Shown piece by piece: positions 15,911 to 24,040 of a stretch of 39,258 nt of DNA (its first letter is position 1; every line of letters begins with the position of its first letter). Below the pieces are notes generated by a model, which worked only from the letters and a program-made list of their open reading frames with translations, was not told the DNA's origin and made no database searches. The position numbers were made by a program, and so were the translations under genes. The DNA is from Pseudomonadota bacterium (lineage in GTDB: Bacteria > Desulfobacterota > Desulfobacteria > Desulfobacterales > RPRI01): the NCBI GenBank assembly GCA_018823005.1, contig JAHJJB010000177.1:1-39258 (forward strand). The letters are read 5' to 3'.

Positions 15911-17280
15911 AGGTATTGCTGATCGGAGCAAATGTTGCCAGCACACCATATTATGTATATCCGCTGGGACTCAGCATGGTTGCCGCTGCACTCAGAAAAG
16001 CCGGACATGTTGTCAACCAGTTTGACTTTTTAAGAAACGGTATGTCCCTTGAAGCATTGGACAATGAGTTAAGATCGTTTGAGCCTGGCATTATTGGCAT
16101 ATCCATGAGGAACATAGATAATGTAAACCTTATGAATGAGCAGAGATATATTGTTGCCGTAAAAGATGTTGTCAGAAATATCCGCGATGTCACAAAGTCA
16201 CCGGTTGTATTGGGGGGGTCAGCTTTTTCAATAATGCCTGAAACAATTTTAAGAGAAGTCGGCGCCGACTATGGAATCGTTGGAGAAGGCGAATCACTGA
16301 TGGTCGATCTCGTCAATAAAACCGCCCTGGGAAAGTTTCCCGAAAAGGGGTGTATCCGGTCTTCAAACTACATGGCCGGTCAGGATATACCTGCAGCCTG
16401 CTATGATCGGGACATCATGCAGTTTTATCTTAAAAGCGGGAGCATCGCCTCTTTACAGACAAAACGCGGCTGCACCCACAAATGTATTTACTGTTCATAT
16501 CCTGTTTTGGAAGGCTCTGAGATTCGCCCCAGAAATCCCGGCGCAGTGGTTGATGATATTGAAATTCTGACAAATGATCACAATGCAAAGTATATATTTT
16601 TTACCGACTCAGTGTTTAACGACGATGAAGAATCTTATCTTGAAGTTGTGACAGAAATGAAAAAGAGGAACGTTTATATACCATGGACCGCCTTTTTCAA
16701 GCCTGAAGGATTAAATGACAAACATGTAGAACTTATGAAACAGACCGGGCTCAAAGGGGTTGAAATAGGCGCTGACGCATCGACTGATACAACATTGATG
16801 AGACTGGGGAAAAGGTTCAGGTTTAATGACATAGTTGACTGCAATGATTTGTTCGTAAGGCATGGCATTGCAACTGCGCATTTCTATATGTTTGGAGGCC
16901 CCGGAGAAACAAAAGAGACGGTAATACAGGGCATCGAAAACATAAAGAGCATCGACAAAACCGTCTCTTTTATTTTCATGGGTATACGGATCCTGCCCGA
17001 CACGATTCTTCACGGGATCGCGATAAGGGAAGGCATTATCTCCCCGGAAAATACCCTGCTTGAATCGGCTTATTATATTGCTCCAGAACTGGAAAAAGAA
17101 TGGCTGGAAAAAACCCTGACGGAAGGGTTCTCAGGAATCAGGCATTGTGTTTTTCCTCCTGATGCCATGGACGGAAGTCTTCAGTTTCTGCACAAACTCG
17201 GGTATTCGGGTTCCCTGTGGGATATGCTTATACCGGCTGATAAAAAACCCGGCAGGCGAAGAGTCCATGGAACAAATTAA
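15907..17280 (+). CDS. B12-binding-type radical SAM protein 2 (lipid-biosynthesis type)
   Basis: A 457-residue protein. The N-terminal cobalamin-binding-type domain (YPLGLSMVAAALRKAGHVV, GIIGISMRNIDNVN, VVLGGSAFSIMPE, ADYGIVGEGE) precedes a radical SAM barrel with CTHKCIYC (Cys189, Cys193, Cys196) and the later FYMFGGPGETKET. This pattern matches proteins commonly named lipid biosynthesis B12-binding/radical SAM proteins. It overlaps radical SAM 1 by four bases and the GT2 gene by 14 bases. The three are therefore co-translated and probably act on the same intermediate. Substrate unknown; C-C bond formation or methylation on an acyl chain is a family-based guess. Confidence 0.88.
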   Translation: MKVLLIGANVASTPYYVYPLGLSMVAAALRKAGHVVNQFDFLRNGMSLEALDNELRSFEPGIIGISMRNIDNVNLMNEQRYIVAVKDVVRNIRDVTKSPVVLGGSAFSIMPETILREVGADYGIVGEGESLMVDLVNKTALGKFPEKGCIRSSNYMAGQDIPAACYDRDIMQFYLKSGSIASLQTKRGCTHKCIYCSYPVLEGSEIRPRNPGAVVDDIEILTNDHNAKYIFFTDSVFNDDEESYLEVVTEMKKRNVYIPWTAFFKPEGLNDKHVELMKQTGLKGVEIGADASTDTTLMRLGKRFRFNDIVDCNDLFVRHGIATAHFYMFGGPGETKETVIQGIENIKSIDKTVSFIFMGIRILPDTILHGIAIREGIISPENTLLESAYYIAPELEKEWLEKTLTEGFSGIRHCVFPPDAMDGSLQFLHKLGYSGSLWDMLIPADKKPGRRRVHGTN

Positions 17281-18010
17281 CCATATAAATAGTGATGGCA
17301 TCTGGTGTGTTATTCCGGTTTATAACAACGGAAATACTGTAAAATCAATTGCCGCCGGATGCCGTTTCTACTTAAAAAAAATTCTTGTCGTTGATGACGG
17401 CAGCACGGACGCCGATCTTTTCAGGCTATTTCAGGATACTGACATAAAAGTTATCCGCCATGAAAAAAACATGGGTAAAGGCAGAGCGATCATGACTGCC
17501 GTGAATTTCATAGCGGAAAATAGCGGCCTTTTCATGATAACCATAGACGCAGACGGACAGCACTATCCTGAAGACTTAAAAAAATTCATCCCCCTCCTGT
17601 CAGGTGATGATTCCTCTATAATTATAGGTTGCAGGAATTTTGAAACAAATAATGTTCCGGCATCAAGCCGGTTCGGAAGAAAATTTGCCAATTTCTGGTT
17701 GCGCGTTGAAACCGGAATTTCAATCGGAGACTGCCAGAGCGGATTCAGGGCATATCCTGTAAAATACCTCTCGATGATTAAGATGTATGGATCACATTAC
17801 GATTTTGAGGCGGAAATACTTGCAAGAGGAGCATGGGCAGGACTTAAATTAAAAACGGTCCCGATAGAAGTCTGGTATCCTGAACCGCAATCAAGGGTGT
17901 CATCCTTTAAACCATTTATGGACAATTTCCGTATTTCAGTCATGCACGCAAGGCTTGTCGCAAGGCGCCTTCTACATAAAATAGGGGGTGTTACCCTTGC
18001 AAACGGATAG
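17267..18010 (+). CDS. Family 2 glycosyltransferase (DPM1/DPG synthase-like)
   Basis: A 247-residue GT-A fold enzyme. It has CVIPVYNNGNTV at the N-terminus, VVDDGST (Asp43-Asp44) for nucleotide binding, and the metal-binding TIDADGQHY (Asp94-Ala-Asp96). GDCQSGFRAY and HYDFEAEIL follow in the acceptor half. There is no transmembrane segment, as in the soluble dolichyl-phosphate-mannose-synthase-like group. ATG 17267 is the first Met before the conserved core; earlier in-frame codons lie within radical SAM gene 2. It is followed by an overlapping LpxL-like acyltransferase gene. GT2 plus acyltransferase is a typical tailoring pair of aryl polyene clusters and suggests a glycolipid-type end product. 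Confidence 0.9.
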   Translation: MEQINHINSDGIWCVIPVYNNGNTVKSIAAGCRFYLKKILVVDDGSTDADLFRLFQDTDIKVIRHEKNMGKGRAIMTAVNFIAENSGLFMITIDADGQHYPEDLKKFIPLLSGDDSSIIIGCRNFETNNVPASSRFGRKFANFWLRVETGISIGDCQSGFRAYPVKYLSMIKMYGSHYDFEAEILARGAWAGLKLKTVPIEVWYPEPQSRVSSFKPFMDNFRISVMHARLVARRLLHKIGGVTLANG

Positions 18011-18908
18011 CCAGGCTGATAAAAAGGGCTCCCGAAAAAGAGGAAACAGGCTTGGTTTCTGGTTTTTTGAAATATTTCTCCGCATCTTCGGACTTCGTGG
18101 CGCATATGGCTTTTTATACTTTGTCTGCCTTTACTATCTGATTTTTGACAGGCAGGCCGTATCATCCGCCATGTCTTATATTGACAAAAGATTCCCTGAT
18201 AGTGGTATGTTGACAAGAAATTTTCATACATACAGGCTTTTTATAAGCCAGGGAAGACAGCTCGTGGACCGGTTGGCCGCTGTTGTTTCAAAGAAGCAGC
18301 TATTTGATATAAAGCTTAATGGTTACGATAAACTCATGGCGCTCTTTCAAAAGGCAGACAATGGAGTCATACTGCTCACATCCCATTTTGGAAACTGGCA
18401 GATTGCTCTTACCTCTCTGAACAAACTGGGGAAAAGAGTGTATCTTTTGATGCGGGAAGAGGAAAATCCGGCTGTAAAGGATTCCTTAAATGTTGGAAAT
18501 GAAAAAGGAGACATAAGGATTATATCCCCTGAACAGGCATTCGGGGGAGTTATTGAAATCATGAACGTTCTCAAAAAAGGGCATGTAGTCTCTATAATGG
18601 GTGACAGGAGCTATGGTGCAAAAGCATTTAAAATTGATTTTCTGGGTGAAAAAGCCCTTTTCCCGTTCAGTGCCTTTACCATAGCTGCGGCAGCAGAATG
18701 CCCCGTTGTGATTCTGCTTGCCGCAAAAGACTCTGTTTACAGCTATACTGTTGATGTAACTAACATACTTGTTCCCTGCTGCAAAAGCAGCAGGAAAAGA
18801 AATGAACAACTTATTCCATGGGTCCAGGAATACGCCAATATTCTTGAAAAATATATTCACAAGTACCCATACCAGTGTTTTCTTTTTCATGATATATGGA
18901 AAAGCTGA
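17997..18908 (+). CDS. LpxL/HtrB-like lipid A biosynthesis-type acyltransferase with altered HX4D/E motif
   Basis: A 303-residue membrane-anchored acyltransferase. An N-terminal hydrophobic region (FWFFEIFLRIFGLRGAYGFL) is followed by the motif LLTSHFGNWQIA, then VYLLMREEENPA and IMGDRSYG. The C-terminal FHDIW resembles the usual LpxL ending. In the family the first motif is HX4(D/E); here His130 is followed by Gln135 instead of the acid, so activity may be changed. TTG 17997 is preferred because AGGGGG precedes it at good spacing; GTG 17988 is the alternative. It overlaps the GT2 gene. Probable role: acylation of a glycolipid with an ACP-bound chain. A palindromic repeat follows it. Confidence 0.8.
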   Translation: MQTDSQADKKGSRKRGNRLGFWFFEIFLRIFGLRGAYGFLYFVCLYYLIFDRQAVSSAMSYIDKRFPDSGMLTRNFHTYRLFISQGRQLVDRLAAVVSKKQLFDIKLNGYDKLMALFQKADNGVILLTSHFGNWQIALTSLNKLGKRVYLLMREEENPAVKDSLNVGNEKGDIRIISPEQAFGGVIEIMNVLKKGHVVSIMGDRSYGAKAFKIDFLGEKALFPFSAFTIAAAAECPVVILLAAKDSVYSYTVDVTNILVPCCKSSRKRNEQLIPWVQEYANILEKYIHKYPYQCFLFHDIWKS

Positions 18909-18937
18909 TAAAAAATGATAGACTCATAAAAAGTTAA

Positions 18938-19027
18938 TTTTTCACACGAAGACACAAAGGCACGAAGAATGGCCTATTGAAAACATTCAGGTTTGTCTTT
19001 GTGTTCTCAGTGATTTTTGTGTGAAAA
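18938..19027 (+). repeat. Palindromic dispersed repeat, copy 1
   Basis: About 90 bases beginning TTTTTCACACGAAGACACAA and ending TTTTGTGTGAAAA; the ends are mutually complementary, so the unit can form a long imperfect hairpin. About 78 of 90 positions match copy 2 at 20622-20711 by hand count. Both copies have the same orientation and bracket the ACP2-KS3 gene pair. Confidence 0.85.
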
Positions 19028-19068
19028 CGACTTTTTACGAAGGTATCAAAAACTAAGGAGAATGGTTG

Positions 19069-19353
19069 ATGGAAGAAAGTAAGGAAAAAAATCTGGCTGA
19101 AATCAGAAAACTCCTGAAAGAGCTGCTGGTTGAGAATTTATCCCTTGAAGATATCCGGCCGGAAGATATTAAGAATGATGAAATACTTTTCGGCGACGGG
19201 TTGGGCCTTGACTCTTTGGATGCCGTTGAAATTGTTGTGCTGCTCCAGAGAAACTTCGGTCTTGAAGTGAAAGATATGAAGCAGGGAAGGGAGATTTTTT
19301 ATTCTATAGATACCCTTGCAAGATACATATATGAAAACAAAAAAGCAACTTAA
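19069..19353 (+). CDS. Acyl carrier protein 2
   Basis: A 94-residue acidic ACP with the attachment site GLGLDSLDAVEIVVLL (Ser49) and helix I rich in Lys/Glu. AAGGAG ends eight bases before ATG 19069, which is why this start was taken over the TTG three bases earlier. It is followed after 29 bases by ketosynthase 3, its likely partner. The ACP-KS pair is bracketed by two copies of a palindromic repeat, so it may be transcribed or have moved as a separate unit. Confidence 0.95.
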   Translation: MEESKEKNLAEIRKLLKELLVENLSLEDIRPEDIKNDEILFGDGLGLDSLDAVEIVVLLQRNFGLEVKDMKQGREIFYSIDTLARYIYENKKAT

Positions 19354-19382
19354 CCTTTTTGCTCGAATCTATATTGTCTTTT

Positions 19383-20546
19383 ATGAAGGTAGTCATATCA
19401 GGAATTGGAATAATATCAGCTGCGGGTTTTAATCTTGAACAAAACCTTGACGCGATAAAAAACGGAAAAAGAAACGCCGGTCCGGCCTCTGTTTTTTCCA
19501 CTATTCTGCCCTATCCGGTATTTGAAGTAAAAGCCCTGCCTGAAAAACTGGAAAAAGAAGAGATGCGCACCCAAAGCCTGGCTTTTGCCGCCTTGAAGGA
19601 GGCATTGGACGACGCAGGGTTGCAAGCTCCTCTTTCCGGATTTAGAACCGGGGTTTGCCTTGGAACGACGGTCGCAAGCCAGCTTAATGACATTGCGTTT
19701 TACACCGCATTCCGGAAATCCGGAAGCGCAGACTTAAAACCTGTTGACCTCTTTTTAAGCGGCAATCTCGCAGAATCTGTGGCATGCTCTGTCAATGCCT
19801 CCGGGCCGTCCATAACAGTTGTAAATGCCTGCTCCTCGGGGACCGATGCTATCGGAATAGCTCTTTCATGGTTAAAGTCAGGGCTTTGTGATATAGCCAT
19901 AACCGGAGGCGCCGATGAAATAAGCCGCGTTCCATTGTGCGGTTTTGGCTCCCTCGGGATACTGAGCAACTCCCTTTGTGCTCCCTTTGACAAAAACAGG
20001 TCCGGACTGAACCTGGGTGAAGGTGCGGGGATTCTTATTATCGAAAGAGAAGATTTTTATATTAAAAGATGCGGAAAACCATCCTTGTACCTTACAGGAT
20101 ACGGATCATTTGCCGATGCATACCATCTGACAGCCCCAAGGCCTGACGGAACAGGGCTTGAGTCAGCCATCAGAAAGGCGTTATCCGATGCAGGAGTATT
20201 ACCGGCGGATATCTGTTTCGTAAATGCCCACGGAACAGGCACCACTGATAACGACAAGGTTGAAGGATCCGTTCTTTCAAGAGTTTTCGGCAATAAAATA
20301 AAATTTCTTTCTACAAAGGGTTACACGGGTCACACCCTTGGCGGAGCGGGGGGTATTGAAGCCGCATACACGGCAGCCGCCCTGAAAGAGGGATGGATAC
20401 CTGCAAGCGCAGGATTTGCTTGCAGGGACGATGAAATTTCCATAAGCCCTGTTACGGAGAATACGGCCATAAACGGATCCTTTGCGGTGTCGACTTCCCT
20501 TGCCTTCGGCGGGAACAATGCCGCAATAGTTATCGAAAGAGCATAA
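19383..20546 (+). CDS. Beta-ketoacyl-ACP synthase 3
   Basis: A 387-residue ketosynthase starting MKVVISGIGIISAAG, with Cys150 in VVNACSSG, His283 in NAHGTGTTDND, and His317 in KGYTGHTLGGAGG. The C-terminal SLAFGGNNAAIVIE loop completes the full condensing-enzyme set. ATG 19383 was chosen because the KS fold begins there; an upstream TTG adds eight unrelated residues. A rho-independent terminator follows the stop. The next gene downstream (20755-21798) is a KS-like protein lacking the catalytic residues, so this pair may form a second KS/chain-length-factor-like dimer (inference). Compared with ketosynthase 1 it keeps the usual HGTGT motif. Confidence 0.93.
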   Translation: MKVVISGIGIISAAGFNLEQNLDAIKNGKRNAGPASVFSTILPYPVFEVKALPEKLEKEEMRTQSLAFAALKEALDDAGLQAPLSGFRTGVCLGTTVASQLNDIAFYTAFRKSGSADLKPVDLFLSGNLAESVACSVNASGPSITVVNACSSGTDAIGIALSWLKSGLCDIAITGGADEISRVPLCGFGSLGILSNSLCAPFDKNRSGLNLGEGAGILIIEREDFYIKRCGKPSLYLTGYGSFADAYHLTAPRPDGTGLESAIRKALSDAGVLPADICFVNAHGTGTTDNDKVEGSVLSRVFGNKIKFLSTKGYTGHTLGGAGGIEAAYTAAALKEGWIPASAGFACRDDEISISPVTENTAINGSFAVSTSLAFGGNNAAIVIERA

Positions 20547-20560
20547 GACTTATAAAGAAC

Positions 20561-20586
20561 CGGGCTTTGAAGTCCGCCTTTTTATT
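20561..20586 (+). terminator. Rho-independent terminator behind ketosynthase 3
   Basis: CGGGC, a TTTGAA loop, GTCCG and then CCTTTTTATT form a short GC hairpin (one G-T pair) with a T tract, 15 bases after the ketosynthase stop. Confidence 0.6.
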
Positions 20587-20621
20587 AAGTAATCATATTT
20601 GATGGACCAGGAAAAAGTCAT

Positions 20622-20711
20622 TTTTTCACACGAAGGCGCAAGGGCACGAAGAAAGGCCCATAGAAAACATTCAGGTTAGTCTCTGTGTCCTCCGTGATCT
20701 TTGTGTGAGAA
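20622..20711 (+). repeat. Palindromic dispersed repeat, copy 2
   Basis: Begins TTTTTCACACGAAGGCGCAA and ends CTTTGTGTGAGAA; same orientation and about 87 percent identity by hand count with copy 1 at 18938-19027. It lies between the terminator of ketosynthase 3 and the degenerate KS gene. Confidence 0.85.
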
Positions 20712-20754
20712 TTATTTATTGCGAATTCGTCATATTTGTTTTTCAGGTTTTTAT

Positions 20755-21798
20755 ATGTTTATCTCCGGAATTGGAATTGTTTTTACGCGCGGGCGCGGCA
20801 TTGATTCTTTCGAAAATGCCTTGAAAGAGGGATGGCGAGCGCCTTCATGGACAGGCTCGTTTCCGGCATACCGGGTCGGTCAGGAAATTCTTATAGACGC
20901 CTCCTTGTCAAAAAAGATAAGACGTGCGGACAGGTTCAGCAGAATGGCGGTTCTTTCCGCTGTTGATGCATACAGAGACAGCGGCATTACCGTTAATCAA
21001 AGTGAAAATCTCGGAATTATTCTTGCAACGGCTTTCGGACCCCATGCTACAACTTTCAGTTTTATAGACGATATACTCGATTACTCGGATGCAAATGTTT
21101 CTCCTACTAAATTCTCAAATTCTGTTCATAATGCGGCGGCATCATACATATCTGCCATTCTTGACAGCCGCGGGCCGACAGTAACGGTTACACAGTTTAA
21201 GCTTGCGTTTCAAAACGCCCTTATTCTTGCCGGCTCATGGATAGCTGAAGGCCGATGCGATCATGTTCTGTGCGGATGCGCTGACGAACTTGGCACGGTA
21301 ATGGAGTATGCATGTAAAATGAAACTGAATATTGCAAAAGACGGAAAAATCAATCCATTTGCCTTTTCTGATTCTCCTGTTTCTGTTCCAGGCGAAGGAT
21401 CGGTATTTATCATGCTGTCTAAAGAAAAAGGCAGCAATAATTACGGAAAAGTTACTGAAACATCCTTTTTTCAAAACATCACCGGCAAACCCGATCTTTT
21501 TATAATTGATACTGATGGAATGTCCGGAAACGAAAAGGACTACAAAGATATAATCAATTATGGTTCATTGATCGCAGGATATTCTCCTGTTTTCGGGAGC
21601 ATGCTGACCGGAAGCGCACTCAATTTTGCTGCCGCTGCACTTATGTTAAAAAATCAGGTTGCTTACAAATGCATTTTTCAGGATAATCCTTTTGGAGCAA
21701 AATTGTGTGCTGAAACTTATGCAAAAAACCTTGATGAGATATACTGCATTAAAATATGCAGGCCGGAAATAAAGACAATTGTAAAACTGCAAAAATAA
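20755..21798 (+). CDS. Degenerate ketosynthase-like protein (non-catalytic)
   Basis: A 347-residue protein with the KS N-terminal opening FISGIGIVFTRGRG, DRFSRMAVLSAVDAYRDSGI and SRGPTVTV, so the fold is that of a condensing enzyme. At the nucleophile position it reads TVTQFKLAFQNAL where an active KS has TACSSGLNAL, placing a Lys in place of Cys. The NAHGTGT and KxxxGH histidine motifs are also gone (IDTDGMSGNEKDY and PVFGSMLTGSALN at the corresponding places). It is therefore a pseudoenzyme, most simply a chain-length-factor-like partner of ketosynthase 3. ATG 20755 is chosen because the fold starts there. A strong AAGGAG site precedes the following gene, indicating a shared transcript. Confidence 0.85.
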   Translation: MFISGIGIVFTRGRGIDSFENALKEGWRAPSWTGSFPAYRVGQEILIDASLSKKIRRADRFSRMAVLSAVDAYRDSGITVNQSENLGIILATAFGPHATTFSFIDDILDYSDANVSPTKFSNSVHNAAASYISAILDSRGPTVTVTQFKLAFQNALILAGSWIAEGRCDHVLCGCADELGTVMEYACKMKLNIAKDGKINPFAFSDSPVSVPGEGSVFIMLSKEKGSNNYGKVTETSFFQNITGKPDLFIIDTDGMSGNEKDYKDIINYGSLIAGYSPVFGSMLTGSALNFAAAALMLKNQVAYKCIFQDNPFGAKLCAETYAKNLDEIYCIKICRPEIKTIVKLQK

Positions 21799-21808
21799 GG
21801 AGTCGCCC

Positions 21809-22459
21809 ATGAAAAAAAATTACAAAGTTATTATAAGCCTTGTTCTCATGTTTGTTTTGGCCTTAGCTTGTTCCTCCCTCTACGCGGCAAGTTTTTCAGG
21901 TAAAACATATTATACGAGGACAAATATCTGGTATGAAAAGGCAAACGACATCTTGTCCACAAATTACCACAGGGGAGCCATTTTGCCTATAGGGACAAAG
22001 GTCAGTATTCACAATATTAATAACAGGAGAATTCAGTTTACCCCTGACGGAAGCACGCAGATGTTTGCGATCATAAACGATAAAAAGACAAATACGATTG
22101 GCATCGAAGAGCTTTTCAACAGGTATTTTTCCACAGAACCTGTGGAAATAGGAACAGGCGATTACTACCAGGCAAGCGAAGCCGACCGTGAAAACATTAA
22201 ATCCGGTACAATAGCTTTGGGGATGAGCAAGAAGGCGGTTCTTATGGCGTATGGATATCCGCCCACTCACAGGACTCCCCTTTTAACCAGTAATATCTGG
22301 TATTACTGGTATGCACGCCTTCACAAGGTAAATGTATTTTTCAAAGATGACAAGGTCTTTAAAATTGAAAAAATAGAACCAACAAGATACCCCGGATTTG
22401 CCAGGTCAACCGTAGATTCTGAAGGCGGCATAAAATCGAAGAATAAAATTAAGGAATAA
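21809..22459 (+). CDS. Exported protein of unknown function with a BamE/SmpA-like segment
   Basis: A 216-residue protein with a clear signal peptide (YKVIISLVLMFVLALACSSL, likely cleaved after LYA near residue 26). LALAC does not fit a standard lipobox well, so it is more likely a soluble periplasmic protein than a lipoprotein. Residues about 137-190 (ALGMSKKAVLMAYGYPP, then NIWYYWY, VNVFFKDDKVFKIEKI) resemble the small SmpA/OmlA/BamE fold, in which a GMs..eV...lG.P segment is followed by a strand with a tyrosine-rich turn. AAGGAG precedes ATG 21809. It stands between a KS-like gene and an ACP gene, so it probably serves product export or envelope insertion. The function is unknown. Confidence 0.7.
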   Translation: MKKNYKVIISLVLMFVLALACSSLYAASFSGKTYYTRTNIWYEKANDILSTNYHRGAILPIGTKVSIHNINNRRIQFTPDGSTQMFAIINDKKTNTIGIEELFNRYFSTEPVEIGTGDYYQASEADRENIKSGTIALGMSKKAVLMAYGYPPTHRTPLLTSNIWYYWYARLHKVNVFFKDDKVFKIEKIEPTRYPGFARSTVDSEGGIKSKNKIKE

Positions 22460-22460
22460 T

Positions 22461-22712
22461 ATGGATCAAGAAAGCTATAAAGTTATTGAAGAATCGCTTA
22501 TACGGGAAGTTGCCGCAATACTTTCCATGGATCAGGGCTCGGTCGGACCCGAAGTTCCCCTTCATGAGATGGGATTGGATTCCCTCGGTTTTGTAGAGCT
22601 TCTTGTAATTATAGAAAATAAATTTAAAATCAAGCTGATGGAGTCTGGGCTTACTAAGAATGATTTCAGGACGATAAGATCTCTTTCATCAAAAATCGGG
22701 GCTATGAAATAG
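22461..22712 (+). CDS. Acyl carrier protein 3
   Basis: An 83-residue ACP with the attachment motif MGLDSLGFVELLV (Ser41) and the four-helix pattern. It begins one base after the preceding stop and ends five bases before the HxxxD acyltransferase gene. This makes it the likely donor of the acyl chain used by that enzyme. Its sequence around the Ser (DSLGFVEL) differs from ACP1 and ACP2, which suggests a different partner. Confidence 0.95.
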   Translation: MDQESYKVIEESLIREVAAILSMDQGSVGPEVPLHEMGLDSLGFVELLVIIENKFKIKLMESGLTKNDFRTIRSLSSKIGAMK

Positions 22713-22717
22713 AGTCG

Positions 22718-24040
22718 ATGATAGCTTTGCCGTATTCCAGAAACAAACGCTATTTAACCGGAATCGACTGGATTGTTCATGTCTTAAACTACATGACCAT
22801 GAGGGAGACCGGAGCCGGATTCATGTCCCAGGTGGTCATAGAGGTTGCAGGCGATTTAAACGCCTTTGTGGTCGATAATGTCTTGAATACCTTTATAAAA
22901 AAGCACCCCATAGTAAATGGCTGTTTTTCAAGAGACATAAATCTTGCTCCTTACTGGAAAATTTCCCTGGATAAAAAATCTGAAATCTCTCTTGATACCA
23001 TGACGTTAAAGGGGGATGAATCTTTTGATGTTATTATCAACAGTCTTGAAAAAGGAATAAATACTCTTTTTAATAACAAAAAAGAGCACATCGCCTTTCA
23101 TATTCTTACAGGCGGCGGTAAAAGCTATATAGCCATGACCTTCGATCATCTTCTTTTCGATGCAAGAAACGCCGAGGCTTTTCTCAACATGTTCCAGAAG
23201 GGCTGGGAAGGCGTGGAGGATTCAGGCAACATGACGATTACCGAGCCGGCCCATCTTTCCATGTGGATGGATAAGTTTAAGGCCGGACAGCGCGTAAACA
23301 GGGCTTTTCTTCAGATAGCGGACAGAATTCCTCCCCGCGTATTGCCCCTTCCTCCCGGCAAAAAAAATGGTTTTAAATTCAAAATTCTTTCTTTCAGCAG
23401 GAAGGTGGCGGAAGCAATAACTGAAAATGCATTTAATCAGGCAGGCTACCTCATGCTGATGCCATATGCTCTTTCAGCTTCCGTCTCTGCCCTGCATGAA
23501 ATCTTTGCCGGACGGGGATTTGCATCCGGAAATTATGTTATTCCGGTTTCGATTGACACAAGAAAGAAGGAAGAAGTTAAGCGGCAGGTTTTTTTCAACA
23601 ATGTGTCTTTTTTTATTTTCAAGGTTGAGGCTGCTTTGGCTGACAAGTTTCCGGAACTGCTGAAATCCGTGAAAGAACAGATGTACAACCAAGTGAAGGC
23701 CGATCTTCCCGGAGATATATGCAAGGCAAGCCTTTTAATGCGGATAGCGCCCCTTCCTCTTCTTGGCAGCCTTATGAAAATCTATTTAAAAGGTCAGATA
23801 GCCTCTTTCTCTTTTTCCTACGTGGGCGAAACTGCTTATGAGTCATCGTGTTTCATGGATAATAAAATAATAAACATATTTCACATGCCCAGAGTTCCTG
23901 TTCCACCGGGTATAGGAATCTTTTTCCAGCAGTCAAAAGAGAGCCTCAATGTAATTCTTTCCTATTTAGACGGCATGCTGACCGATGAGGAGTCCGGAAA
24001 AATATTAAACTTGTTAAAATCCCGCCTGGGAGTGGAATGA
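22718..24040 (+). CDS. Condensation-domain-like (HxxxD) acyltransferase
   Basis: A 440-residue protein with an HxxxD motif in MTFDHLLFDARN (His144, Asp148). It has the general pattern of the chloramphenicol-acetyltransferase/condensation-domain superfamily: LNTFIKKHPIVNGCFS near residue 60, and a second half with GNYVIPVSIDTRK and later FSFSYVGETAY. Members join an acyl thioester to an amine or alcohol (NRPS condensation domains, wax ester synthases, Pap proteins). Coming directly after ACP3 it probably esterifies or amidates the ACP-bound chain. This is neither the PlsC-like nor the LpxL-like enzyme of the cluster, so the product may carry more than one acyl linkage. Substrate unknown. Confidence 0.78.
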   Translation: MIALPYSRNKRYLTGIDWIVHVLNYMTMRETGAGFMSQVVIEVAGDLNAFVVDNVLNTFIKKHPIVNGCFSRDINLAPYWKISLDKKSEISLDTMTLKGDESFDVIINSLEKGINTLFNNKKEHIAFHILTGGGKSYIAMTFDHLLFDARNAEAFLNMFQKGWEGVEDSGNMTITEPAHLSMWMDKFKAGQRVNRAFLQIADRIPPRVLPLPPGKKNGFKFKILSFSRKVAEAITENAFNQAGYLMLMPYALSASVSALHEIFAGRGFASGNYVIPVSIDTRKKEEVKRQVFFNNVSFFIFKVEAALADKFPELLKSVKEQMYNQVKADLPGDICKASLLMRIAPLPLLGSLMKIYLKGQIASFSFSYVGETAYESSCFMDNKIINIFHMPRVPVPPGIGIFFQQSKESLNVILSYLDGMLTDEESGKILNLLKSRLGVE

